From assembly GCF_000497045.1 (NCBI RefSeq), contig NW_015961952.1:310001-374000 (forward strand): a stretch of 64,000 bases of DNA, given 5' to 3'. The notes under the pieces are model-generated. The model saw only the letters and a program-made list of their open reading frames with translations. It was not told the DNA's origin and made no database searches. Numbering within the stretch: the first letter of the stretch is position 1; each line of letters opens with the position of its first letter. The stretch comes from Kalmanozyma brasiliensis GHG001 (lineage: Eukaryota > Basidiomycota > Ustilaginomycetes > Ustilaginales). Positions 37,372-46,867 of this stretch are shown here, in pieces. Made by a program: the position numbers and the translations under genes.

Positions 37372-39001
37372 CTAGTCTTCCTCGTCGCTGTCGTTGTCGT
37401 TGTCATCGTCATCGCCGTCCTCGTCGTCCACATAGTCAAACGACTCGGTAGGAAGTAATTCTTCGTCCTTGTCTTCGTCTTCCTCCTCTTCTTCGAGCTG
37501 ATTCGCATGGTGACCATTTTGACGGTTCTCTTGATCCTCGTCGCCTTCATCGCCGGATTCTGGCGGGGGCGAAGGATCTGGCGAGGTCATCGAATTGAGA
37601 CTGCGATGGTGGTAGGCAGGGAAAGCTGTCAGTGTAAGAATTTTTCGAGCGGCGCGTGGTGCTGGCTGCTGCTGCTGGCTCCTTGCCGTGGCTCTGCCCC
37701 GTAGCTCCTGGGGCTCCTTCCCCTTCCCTGGGCAAGCGCACACTGGCGGACCTTTCGGGCGATGCCAGCCGATGAGTACACTTACATTCGAACTAGGGGC
37801 TCTGACACTTTGCCCGCTTCCACGAGCTGCTGCCGGAAGTCCTTCCGAAGCGCTTCGCTGTCAGTGAAGCTGCGCAGGTCGAGGTCGAAGATGCACATCG
37901 AGGGCCAAGGGTGTGAGTAAGGTTGACGGTCAGTCAGAGCTTGATTACAGCGCAGACAAGCCCACGGAAGCAGAAGACTTACTTGTGAATGACGACAAAG
38001 CTGCGCAGCTTCAACCAGTCGATGTCCTTGTGGGTCTTGTCTACTCCCGCGATTTTGGGTGCAACCTTGAGCTCGTCGTCGCAGCCCCAGAGATTGGAGC
38101 GTTGCTGAGAAGCGCCGGCCGCTTTCCCCTTTGTCTTTGCTGCTTTGATCTGCTGACCCTTGGGTGCGCCGTACCATTTGATGAAACCAGGCTCGCTCAC
38201 AGCTGCTTTCAGCGCCTGCGCTTCCGGAGTGTCATCCAGAATATGCTGCCGTATCACCGCCAGATCTTCGCGTTCGGGCTGCCAACGGCCTGCAGCAAAG
38301 AAGCTCCTCCCACCTGGCTTGATGAGGACGTGATAGCCCGCGAACGGTCCTTTGCGCCCACCTCTTGAGAATGAAGCCATAAGGTTGGTCTTGTAGGGCG
38401 TCTTGTCGTTCGAGAAGCGCACGTCTCTGTAGATTCGGTAGACCAAGTCCTTTGTCGGCAGCCACGGTACTGTGTCGTCCACCTTCTCCATAATGTCGTT
38501 GAGGACAGCTTCGGTGAATTCGCCGAAGTTCTTCCAAGCATAACGGTAGACAGCATCGTAGCGCGCAAACCAATCTCGGTCATTGTTGTCCTGCAAATCC
38601 TGCAGAAAGGTGAGCACGTTGGGACTGAGCTCGCCGCGAGCCACATGCCCAGATTGAGGCGGCCCCACCAGCTTGGCGACAACGCGTGTGACACCGGGTT
38701 CCCATCCGTCGCCAGCTTCGCTTTTTGCAGCTCCAGAAGAAGCAGCGCCACGCTTGACTGCAGGTGACGTGGGATTGTGCTTTCGCCGTTTTGGACTGCG
38801 CTTGGAACCGTACTCTTGTTGCTGCTCGTCGGAGTCCTCTTCGGACGGATCGTCTTCCTCGACAGCATCGTCTGCGCTGGTGGATCCTCGATCTTGCTGG
38901 TACTCGTCCTCTGTCAAATCGCCTGCATCGTCGCCGTCCGAGTCCTCCCGGTAGCTGAGGCGCTTGCCCGTGGAAGCTCTTGCAGATCTTCGCGAAGACA
39001 T
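37372..39001 (-). CDS. DUF2461 family protein with acidic tail (three exons)
   Basis: A 443-residue protein of the DUF2461 (TIGR02453) family, function unknown. It is assembled from complement of 37983-39001, 37786-37869 and 37601-end exon 37372-37600. Introns are 113 and 185 nt, both with GTAAGT donors, and the second has an ACACTGAC branch-point-like site. Both joins are in phase 2 and restore the frame (FVVIHN-FTDSEALRK and PLVRI-LNSMTS). Residues 1-115 are Ser/Glu/Asp/Lys-rich with a basic PKRRK patch that could serve nuclear import. The DUF2461 core (about 125-368) has LTFLQDLQDNNDRDWF, RDVRFSNDKTPYKTN, AGYHVLIKPGGRSFFAAG and SFVVIH. The last 60 residues are nearly all Glu/Asp. Most bacterial members are about 220 residues, so the ends are fungal additions. 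Confidence 0.85.
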
Positions 39002-39887
39002 CCTAATACCGACCGACGTCGAGCTTAATCTTGACGCTTAGCTTATCGAGCTCGCGAAAGAGTCACCCTGAGCCCACGAGCAGCACAAGGTTCGTTATCG
39101 GTGAATTGCGTTGAGATGAGAGGACGGGTGTTGCTGGTGAGCCTCGAGCTCAGCTAAGAAGGTTGTCGCTGCCAAAAACGTCACGAAAGCCTCCACATGC
39201 ACCGTGCAGCTTCACCGTGAGAAGAAGCTCAGCCTGAGACAAACACGGCGCAGCAAATGGCAGAGAAAATTCAGGCTCCAAAAAGAACAGCTTGACCCGC
39301 GCAGTGTCGGCGCTGCACCATCCGTAACCGGTGCTCGATTGGAGCATCTCTTCAGCTGCAATCAGACTTTGAGACGAGCTGCATCGCAAGAGACGTCTGG
39401 CAGCGGTCGAGAGTGGATGCTGTCTCAAGACGATAGGCTCCATGCGCGGAGTCGCATTCTGCAGCCTACGGGAGTCAGTCTTGCAAGACGTGAACGCTTC
39501 CCTCTCTGAAGTCACTTTTTTGGATGCAGGGTCCAGCTCTAAAGTCACACCACTGGCCTGGTGCCGCAGTGGCGCTCGGATCGCGCAGAATCACATTTCG
39601 TGTCAAAGGGCTCATCACGCCCGCTCATCACCCTCACCGTCTACGTGAACCTTGTTCCTTCTCTCACCACCACACCACCCGCTCACCGACAACACCCGTG
39701 TCTTCATCTCAACGACCCTACCAGTCAAGTCACTTTCCACGCTTGGACTGCTAGCGCTCGACTTGTCCTAATCGGACGAGCGCCCGTTCATCGACCTCAT
39801 CTTCGGAACAGCCCCTTTCTTTCTTTCAGCCAGCCAGTCACCCACTTCGTTCTCCTTCCACCAAGGGATTCGACCACCGCTCATTCG

Positions 39888-39894
39888 TATATAA
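39888..39894 (+). promoter_or_regulatory. TATA box of the Argonaute gene
   Basis: TATATAA stands in an otherwise CT-rich region, about 200 bp before the probable leader intron and 307 bp before the preferred ATG (40195). It is a canonical core-promoter match, with no transcript evidence. Confidence 0.5.
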
Positions 39895-40088
39895 TCTGGT
39901 CGCCCTCATCCCCCTTTCCGTCTTCCCTCCATCCTCTCAACAAGTCTCGCCTACTCGCCTCGCCAACTCGCTCGCCCATCGCCCACTCGCCTCGCTCATC
40001 GCCGCCTATCGCAGCTAGCAGCCCACCGACTAGCTCGCATCCAGCTCAAGTCGACTCTCTTGTCGTCTCTCGCATCGTCTTGCACCTG

Positions 40089-40173
40089 GTGAGTCCCCCC
40101 GTCTTCGTCCGTTCGTCCCATGAACTGCTCGCTAACCACAAGTACTTCCTTTGCCATGTCCATTCTCGCTCAG
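40089..40173 (+). other. Probable 5'-leader intron of Argonaute
   Basis: Donor GTGAGT at 40089, branch-point-like GCTAAC at 40131-40136 and acceptor CTCAG ending at 40173 define an 85-nt intron, the same size as the 80-86-nt introns in ATX1 and the complex I gene. Splicing would remove the upstream in-frame ATGs at 40120 and 40156, leaving the ATG at 40195 as the first. Confidence 0.6.
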
Positions 40174-40194
40174 CAGCAACAGACCTCTGCCAAC

Positions 40195-43104
40195 ATGGTC
40201 GCCGTCAAGAGCGCCGCTTCTACCGCGCTAACCCTCTACGGCGCCGTGCCCAGACCCGACCAGGGCAACAAACAGGGTCGCGCCATCCGCGTCACTACCA
40301 ACTTGTTCGCTGCGCAGCTCAACGCCAAGCTCCACGACAACGTTCAGCAACTCGCCGTCGACATCACTCCCATCGAAGATCCTGACGCGCCTCGTCGACC
40401 CGGTGGTAGGGGCGGTGACGACAAACTTCCGCCTCGTCTGCTTCGTGACATACTCCCTCACGGTTTGCGTCAAGCCGCTCGCGATCAGACTCTCGGCATC
40501 ACCGACGCCTTCGCAGAGTCCGTGTGCTACGATGGCAAGGCGCTTGCCTACTCGCACATCCGCGCCCCGGCCGACACCCTCGAGTGGGAGACCGTGCTCC
40601 CTCCCAAGCAGGACCTACCCCCCATCCCGGGCGCTCCCGGTGCTGTCGCTACTCGCGGTCCTCCTCCTCCCGCCGGTGCCGGCGCTGGTCGAGGCGAGCG
40701 GCGCTTCAAGATCAAGCTGACCCACGCTCGCGACATCGATTTCGGTCTCGTCCTCGAAGCCTGCCGTGGTGATAGGCGCGCCATCATGGCTCGCGCTGCC
40801 AACCCCTCCGAGATGATTCAAGATGGCATCCAGGCGCTCGACATCGTGCTGCGCAACAGCCTTCACGGACGATACATGTCCGGCACCTCGCAGGCCGCTG
40901 CCCGCAAGTTCTTCGATCCATCTAAGGCCATCCCGATCTCGCAGGGCGCCGAAATCATCCCCGGCTTTTTCCAGTCGGCTCGTCCTTGCGCCGCGGGTCT
41001 CGTCATCAACCTTGATCCTTCCTTCTCGCCCTTCGTCGCGAGCGGACCTCTCATCGAAGTCGTCGCTAAGACGTTCAGCTCGGGTGGCGGCGGCGGCGGC
41101 TTTGGAGGCGATCGTGGCGGCCGTGGTGGTCGTGGTGGGTTCCGAGGTGGACGTGGTGGACGTGGCGGCTATGGTGGCGGTGGCGGACCCTCCGGCGGTC
41201 CGATGAGCATCACCGTGATCACGCAGCAAGACCAGCGCGAGCTCCGCAAGCGATTCAAGAACATCGAGATTCGCGTCACCCACCGTGCGACCAACAAGCT
41301 CGAGTCATTCCAGGGCTTCACTCCTCGCTCCGCCGCCGAGACCGAGTTCACCACCAAGGACGGCAAGACGTACACCATCGTACAATACTTCCTCGAAAAG
41401 TACAACATCCGCCTTCGCCACCCGAACCTTCCCTGCGCGCGCATCGGTTCGCAAAAGAACGCAGTTCCGATGGAGTTCTGCATCGTCGTTCCTAAGGGCC
41501 CCATCCCGGCAACCAGCTTGACGTCCACTCAGTCCGCCGACCAAATCAAGCAGTCGGCCATGCGCCCCGACGTTCGGAAGCGCCGTGTCGACGAGATCCG
41601 TCGAGAGGTCGGCTACGAGACTGACCCTATGCTCCGCCGCTGGGGCATCACCGTCAGCCAGCAACCGCTCGAGGCCGAGGCCCGCGTCATCGCGCCCCCC
41701 GAGGTGTCCTACGCTCAAGGCTCGCAGAAGCCTCGCGTCCAGTTCGGCTCGTGGAACCTCGTCAACACCAGGTTCGTCAAGGCCGGCACACCCCTCCTCA
41801 CCTGGGCCGTGCTCGACTACACCGGGGCGCCGCTCCAGGCCGTCCAGCACTTCATCGGCGTTCAGGTTGAGGCGCTCAGGAGACTCGGCATCCGTGTCAT
41901 CAACGAAGCGCCTGAGATCCTCAAGTGCCGTCCCGATCCGTACAACATCAGGAACGATATGACGCAGGTCGGCAAGACCGCCTACGCCGCAGCCAAGCGC
42001 TTCAACAAGGCGCCTCCTGCGCCTCAGCTCTTCATGGTGATGATTGAGCATCAGGACCAGTCGTTCTACAACTCGGTCAAGAAGGCCGCCGCTCTCGATC
42101 TCACGACCCCGGTCGCCACCCAATGCATCAACATTCGCAAGGGCTTCAGCGACCGCGGCCAGCCACAGTACGTGGCCAACGTCTCGATGAAGATCAACGT
42201 CAAGCTCGGCGGTACCAATCACGTCGTCTCCAGTGAGCGAGACCTTCCTCGGTTCGGCAACCAGACGATGCTCATCGGCGCCGACGTCACCCATCCCGGC
42301 CCAGGCTCGGACCGCCCTTCGATTGCCGGCTCCGTCGCCACCGTGGACGGAGGAGCCAAAGGATACTCTTTCGAGCTGCGAACGCAGACCAATCCTCGCG
42401 GCGGCGCCGCCCAGGAAGTCATGCTTCACTCGAAGGGCATGATGCTCGGTCACCTTAGGAAATGGCAGAGTCAGAACCAGGACCGTCTGCCCGACTCGAT
42501 CGTCTTCTTCCGCGATGGTGTCTCCGAAGGTCAGTACCAGTCCGTCCTCGACCACGAGCTCGCTGCGATCAAGCAAGCCAGCCGGGAGATCCGACCCGAC
42601 GCGAACATCAAAGTCACCTTCGTGGTCTGCGGCAAGGGCCACCACGTCAGGTTCTTCGCTCAGAACCAGGCCGACAACGATCGCTCGGGCAATCTTCCTG
42701 CCGGTACCTGCGTAGACAACCAGATCGTCTCTCCCTTCGGCTTCGATTTCTATCTGCAGTCCCAGGCTGGTCTCGTCGGTACTGCTCGTCCATGCCACTA
42801 CGTCGTCCTCCGAAACGAGATGGAGTTTTCCAGCGAGAACCTCATCCGATGCATCAACAGTCTTTGCTACACGTACTGCCGCGCTACTCGCTCCGTGTCC
42901 CTGGTTCCCCCTGCGTACTATGCCGACATCCTCTGCGAGAAGGCTCGTGCCTTTGTCTATGGTCCCGATGACGACGCCGAAACGGTCACATCCTCGCAAT
43001 CAGGCGAGCGCGCCATCGCAGAGATCACCGAGGAGGAGTCGAGAAGGATGATGGCGCACTTCATCAAGAACCCGGCCTTCACCGATTGCTTGTGGTACAT
43101 GTAG
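40195..43104 (+). CDS. AGO1: Argonaute, RNA-induced silencing effector
   Basis: A 969-residue Argonaute (994 if translation begins at 40120), which binds small RNAs to direct gene silencing. The N domain has VPRPDQGNKQGRAIRVTTN. Linker 1 and PAZ follow, with YTIVQYFLEKYNIRLRHPNLPCARIG, then MID, then PIWI from about residue 680. The catalytic tetrad is visible as Asp697 (GADVTHP), Glu741 (AAQEVM), Asp774 (FFRDGVSEGQ) and Asp911 (AYYADIL). This DEDD set is compatible with slicer activity. Residues about 297-337 are a Gly/Arg-rich RGG tract inserted in the N-terminal part of PAZ, an unusual place. The C-terminus ends LWYM, close to the usual Y-F/M-A end. The start at 40195 is preferred because a leader intron probably removes earlier ATGs. 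Dicer and RdRP partners are not in the window. Confidence 0.95.
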   Translation: MVAVKSAASTALTLYGAVPRPDQGNKQGRAIRVTTNLFAAQLNAKLHDNVQQLAVDITPIEDPDAPRRPGGRGGDDKLPPRLLRDILPHGLRQAARDQTLGITDAFAESVCYDGKALAYSHIRAPADTLEWETVLPPKQDLPPIPGAPGAVATRGPPPPAGAGAGRGERRFKIKLTHARDIDFGLVLEACRGDRRAIMARAANPSEMIQDGIQALDIVLRNSLHGRYMSGTSQAAARKFFDPSKAIPISQGAEIIPGFFQSARPCAAGLVINLDPSFSPFVASGPLIEVVAKTFSSGGGGGGFGGDRGGRGGRGGFRGGRGGRGGYGGGGGPSGGPMSITVITQQDQRELRKRFKNIEIRVTHRATNKLESFQGFTPRSAAETEFTTKDGKTYTIVQYFLEKYNIRLRHPNLPCARIGSQKNAVPMEFCIVVPKGPIPATSLTSTQSADQIKQSAMRPDVRKRRVDEIRREVGYETDPMLRRWGITVSQQPLEAEARVIAPPEVSYAQGSQKPRVQFGSWNLVNTRFVKAGTPLLTWAVLDYTGAPLQAVQHFIGVQVEALRRLGIRVINEAPEILKCRPDPYNIRNDMTQVGKTAYAAAKRFNKAPPAPQLFMVMIEHQDQSFYNSVKKAAALDLTTPVATQCINIRKGFSDRGQPQYVANVSMKINVKLGGTNHVVSSERDLPRFGNQTMLIGADVTHPGPGSDRPSIAGSVATVDGGAKGYSFELRTQTNPRGGAAQEVMLHSKGMMLGHLRKWQSQNQDRLPDSIVFFRDGVSEGQYQSVLDHELAAIKQASREIRPDANIKVTFVVCGKGHHVRFFAQNQADNDRSGNLPAGTCVDNQIVSPFGFDFYLQSQAGLVGTARPCHYVVLRNEMEFSSENLIRCINSLCYTYCRATRSVSLVPPAYYADILCEKARAFVYGPDDDAETVTSSQSGERAIAEITEEESRRMMAHFIKNPAFTDCLWYM

Positions 43105-43714
43105 GGCAGTACCGCGCGCTCATGATCCGAATCCATCGCCAGCTCGATCGTGACCATCCCGTTGTTGTTTTGTTCGCCAGTCCTGTTCGCCGGCTCTCTC
43201 AGTTTCGTCTCGTTCTTGGCCTCGAATTCTCGTCTTCATACCCTGCGGAGCGCACCGTCTCGCATCTCGGCTCTCATACACGATAGTAGCCTCGAGACCT
43301 TGTGGATCTGCGATTCGCCTCTTTGTTCCGTCACCGAAATCAAGACATCGTTTATCCGCGTTGTCACGTCTGTGCTTGCCAGCGGCAGATGAGTCGCTGC
43401 ATGGGCTGCCCGCGTACTACCTTAGAAAGGACGCGAAGGTATCAGCGAGACAGGACCGAGAGAAGGCGAGCAGCGCGAAGCTGTTGAGTTGTGACCGTTT
43501 TGAGCATGCCGCACGCGCCGTCACGGTCGGAGAAATTCCTCCACCGAGCCAGCCCGCCAAATTCCAGATTTGCGCTGCGCAGCTGGTTTCAGCCCGACAT
43601 CCATCTCGTCTGCTTCTTCTTCTCGATCCGTTTCCACCGTTCTTGCAGTATGGTTTGAAGTCTCAGACAGCACAGGCCATTCAGCCTCTCGACACACTCA
43701 CAGCCAGCACAGAG
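43105..43714. other. Intergenic Argonaute 3' end / EST1-SMG7-like leader
   Basis: 610 bp between two tandem genes. The frame of the downstream gene stays open back to 43361, but the residues it would encode look like leader sequence. The second half is CT-rich. No separate gene is seen. Confidence 0.45.
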
Positions 43715-46700
43715 ATGACCACCTCGTCATCCGCCGCCATGTCGCAAAAGGATCAGCGCGCTGCAGCGCTGCTCGAGCAAGGGCGCAAGCAGAAAGCAGA
43801 GCTGGATCGCATGATTAAAGCCAGCTTTGCTCACTCCTTTTCGCCCTCGACCACCAGCAGCACCTCACGAGGCGGACGCATGCATCCCAAGGACGCGAGC
43901 GCCAAGCTCTTGGACGGCGAGATCGACTTTGCACGCAGAAACCTTCGCAACACCTGGCTCAACCTCCTCTTCACCTGCACCTTCACCCGCGAGGCACACT
44001 CGGTCGACGGTCACATTTGGAACGAGACGTCCTACAACCTCATAACCGCCTACCGCTCTTACATTTCGGCTGCGCAGAGCTCCATCGATCCTACCGTCCA
44101 GGCGCCCGGCCGTCGCGGCAAGTCTGCTCAAGATGCAGCGCGGGCCAAGGCCGAGTACCGCAAGTTCCTGCTGGATGAAGAGCTGTTTTGGCAGGAACTC
44201 GTTGGCCGACTCGTTCGGCTCTTCTCTCTCGATGAAGCACGCTCCAACCTCGAGGTGCTTGGCATCGATGCCGACAACGACGCCGACACCTCCGTCTCTT
44301 CCTCTTTGCCGACCGACTCTTTTGCATCGCGAGCGACACGCCAAGTCAACGAGCCGGACGAGACCCTGTCTCAAGCGGCGCTGCTTCCCACCAAGCGCAA
44401 CCACCTCCTCTCCCTTCTGCACAAGTTCCTCATCTTTTGCGGCGATCTAGCCAGGTACCGTGAGATGTCGTCGCACGATCATAGCAACGAAGCGTCCAGC
44501 AGCAAGAAGGGCAAGGCCTCTCCCAAATACGACTTTAGCCGTGCTTCCGCCTTCTACGAGCAGGCGCGTCTCCTCTTGCCCGACCAGGGCAATCCGTCCA
44601 ACCAGCTTGCGGTCGTATCACAGTACAACGGCGAGATCTTTGCCTCGGTTTACAACTACTACCGGGCATTGTGTGTCAAGACGCCATTTGCGAAGGCCAA
44701 GGTCAACCTCGAGAAGCTGCTAGCGAGGCCGACATCTGCCTATCTCGAAGAGGAGTCTCGATCCACGGTCGGCGGCAATACGTACTGGGATGCAGCCAAA
44801 GACCGTCAGGCGCGCGATCCTCAGCTGGTCGCGCGACTCTCCAACAACGTCGAAGAAGCCCAGCAACTCACGGAAGCATGGCTCAAGCAGGTCGTCATCT
44901 TGCACGGCCTCTTCTACCGACGCACTCATCTCGAACACGTCATGTACCTGTCCCGCTCCGTACTGGCCACCTTTTCGACACTGATCCGCGCACGAGCACT
45001 GCGGGCCGACCAGGTCGTGCAGTTCCTCGTCACTGCTCTCTGTGCATCGTGGACGACACGACTCTGGCGAGGCGCACCGAATGCTTCGAGCAAAGAGTCG
45101 TCCCGCCCTTCTTCAGCTGGGTCCGAAGATCGACACCGCCCAGTGGCCGTTCGTGGCGAGCGCTCGTCCAAGAAGCGCGCGTCCTCGCCCGAGACGGGTC
45201 GCTGTATCGAGTTCTTGGTCACTGCTCACGTGCTTGGCGTGTTCAACGAGCTCGCCGCCGTCGACACCGCCGAGACCAGGGATGCTCTGAACGCCAACAA
45301 GGAGCTCGCAGCAGCTCTTGCGCCAGCAGATGGGCCGTCGTCTCCCATCCGCAACCTGACCGCTGTGGTGCGAAGGACCTTGCCAGCGCTGCGCATTGGT
45401 TCCAAGTGGACCAAGACGCACCTCGAATACATGCAACGCATCGAGAAGCGCGCTCGAGATGCCGTGCAGCAACACGGCGGGATGGATGCAGACGTGGTGC
45501 GGTCGGGCATGGAGGCGCAGCCCGATTCGGAGCGTCCCGATCCTCACCATGCTGCGTACGCGGACACGTTGGAGGCGATGGACAGATGCTGGTCGCAGTA
45601 TGTGGATCTTATCAACAGTCTGAGGTATGCCTTTCCGTTCGACTCGCTGCCCAACATTGGCAAGGTGGGGACCGTCGGTGCGCCTGGACTTTGCCTGGAA
45701 GAAGACTCGGACATGCGAGGCTTTGCTCCTACGCGCAAGGCGACGCAGTCGACGATTCCTGGCGGAACAACGATCAGCTTTGGCATGGGCGAGGCATGCG
45801 CCAACGTCGAAGCGGTGCGACCTAGTCAGGTGCATCCCAACGAGGAGCAGCTCATGCGTATCGCCGATCTCATGATCGATGCCAAGGTGATCGCCGAGTC
45901 GGACGCAAGCCCGATTCGCTTTGACGATACGGATAATGTGTTTGTCTTTGAGCGAGAGAGGAAGATCGCGACTGCGAGCACCAGTGCTGCTGCTGCTGCC
46001 GCCGCCATCGCTACCGCATCTGCGAGGCCTACTGTCAAACCTGTCCCGGGGGCGCGTCCAGAAGCTGCGAAGGACGGGGATGGTGCGGATGTCGCCTCGG
46101 TGGAACAGTCGATGCGAAGCGTACAGGTCGTAGACAGTGGCGCCGTGGCTGATGGTCGTAAAGGAGCAGCAGAGCCTTCGCTGGTGCCGTCGCAGGTCAA
46201 GGCCAAGACCAATATGAACAAGGACGATCTCGCTCGCCAGCTCTTTGCTGCCTATCCGCTCCCATCGGACACTTCATCGGCGACAGGGCTGAGCCACACC
46301 GCGGCTTCCAGTTCCACCACCACTGGGCTGGCATCACAAACAGGCTCGAGAGCGATCGGCGGTGGTCAGACGAACAACAACCACACCAACATCCTGCTTT
46401 CGAATGGAGCCCCCATCAGCTCGATCTGGGCACCCAATGCCTCGGACATGGGTGGCGCGACCTTGCCTTCCCACCTCCAGTACGGTGGTTCTTCCAGTCT
46501 GTACCAGCAGACTTTGAACCAGCATCAGCAGCTACCGTACCAACAGCAACAGTCGTGGCCCAATGCCGCCTATCTTCAGCAGCAGCAGGGATCCATCCCA
46601 CATCTGGGCGGATATGCAGAGACCTACGGCAACACGACTCCGGATCCGTTCAACCCGCACGGCTACGGAGGGTCGCATCTCTACCCATATCAGCAGCAAC

Positions 46701-46867
46701 AGCAGAGCGCCTTTCCGAGCTCGCCCTTGCATCAGCAGCAACAGCAGCGCACGACGCCCCAGCCGGGAAACCCGCGCAACGGTGAAGGCAGCTTCGGGGC
46801 GGGGCAAGATCCATATTATCCAGGACCGGGTCGGGCTGGTGCGCCTCATCCATCTCGCTTCGGGTGA
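43715..46867 (+). CDS. EST1/SMG7-family protein (telomerase or NMD factor)
   Basis: A 1050-residue protein with the EST1/EBS1/SMG5-7 architecture: an N-terminal 14-3-3-like TPR bundle and a helical hairpin domain. Visible hallmarks are LLHKFLIFCGDLARYRE (about residues 232-250) and the block from AFYEQARLLLPDQGNPSNQLA to VYNYYRALCVKTPFAKAK (about 283-325), matching the Est1 DNA/RNA-binding domain. The long C-terminal part is disordered, Ala/Ser-rich, then Gln/Pro/Tyr-rich (last 130 residues, several QQQ runs). SMG7 proteins bind phospho-UPF1 through the 14-3-3-like fold and promote mRNA decay; EST1 recruits telomerase. A C-terminal PIN domain (as in SMG6) is not seen. Length and the Pro/Gln-rich tail favour an SMG7/EBS1 role, but I cannot separate these. 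The start MTTSSSAAM at 43715 is chosen; 118 upstream codons look non-coding. Confidence 0.82.
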   Translation: MTTSSSAAMSQKDQRAAALLEQGRKQKAELDRMIKASFAHSFSPSTTSSTSRGGRMHPKDASAKLLDGEIDFARRNLRNTWLNLLFTCTFTREAHSVDGHIWNETSYNLITAYRSYISAAQSSIDPTVQAPGRRGKSAQDAARAKAEYRKFLLDEELFWQELVGRLVRLFSLDEARSNLEVLGIDADNDADTSVSSSLPTDSFASRATRQVNEPDETLSQAALLPTKRNHLLSLLHKFLIFCGDLARYREMSSHDHSNEASSSKKGKASPKYDFSRASAFYEQARLLLPDQGNPSNQLAVVSQYNGEIFASVYNYYRALCVKTPFAKAKVNLEKLLARPTSAYLEEESRSTVGGNTYWDAAKDRQARDPQLVARLSNNVEEAQQLTEAWLKQVVILHGLFYRRTHLEHVMYLSRSVLATFSTLIRARALRADQVVQFLVTALCASWTTRLWRGAPNASSKESSRPSSAGSEDRHRPVAVRGERSSKKRASSPETGRCIEFLVTAHVLGVFNELAAVDTAETRDALNANKELAAALAPADGPSSPIRNLTAVVRRTLPALRIGSKWTKTHLEYMQRIEKRARDAVQQHGGMDADVVRSGMEAQPDSERPDPHHAAYADTLEAMDRCWSQYVDLINSLRYAFPFDSLPNIGKVGTVGAPGLCLEEDSDMRGFAPTRKATQSTIPGGTTISFGMGEACANVEAVRPSQVHPNEEQLMRIADLMIDAKVIAESDASPIRFDDTDNVFVFERERKIATASTSAAAAAAAIATASARPTVKPVPGARPEAAKDGDGADVASVEQSMRSVQVVDSGAVADGRKGAAEPSLVPSQVKAKTNMNKDDLARQLFAAYPLPSDTSSATGLSHTAASSSTTTGLASQTGSRAIGGGQTNNNHTNILLSNGAPISSIWAPNASDMGGATLPSHLQYGGSSSLYQQTLNQHQQLPYQQQQSWPNAAYLQQQQGSIPHLGGYAETYGNTTPDPFNPHGYGGSHLYPYQQQQQSAFPSSPLHQQQQQRTTPQPGNPRNGEGSFGAGQDPYYPGPGRAGAPHPSRFG

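Larger units (their letters stand above)
39002..40194. promoter_or_regulatory. Divergent intergenic region DUF2461 gene / Argonaute
   Basis: About 1.2 kb without a coding gene. A TATA box (TATATAA, 39888-39894) is followed by about 190 bp of CT-rich Argonaute leader. A probable leader intron lies at 40089-40173. On the minus strand near 39527-39537 is TGGACCCTGCA, a one-mismatch relative of the leader motif seen elsewhere. Confidence 0.55.

Noticed and set aside
19938..39515. Identical 13-mer TCTCTGAAGTCAC in two divergent promoters (19938-19950 and 39503-39515)
   Set aside because: In 64 kb dozens of 13-mer matches are expected by chance, and the flanks differ.
41305..42999. 564-codon minus-strand open frame opposite Argonaute
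   Set aside because: It is exactly complementary to the PAZ-to-PIWI coding sequence and has the Arg/Val/Leu/Gly/Asp composition typical of antisense frames in this genome. No motif is recognised.
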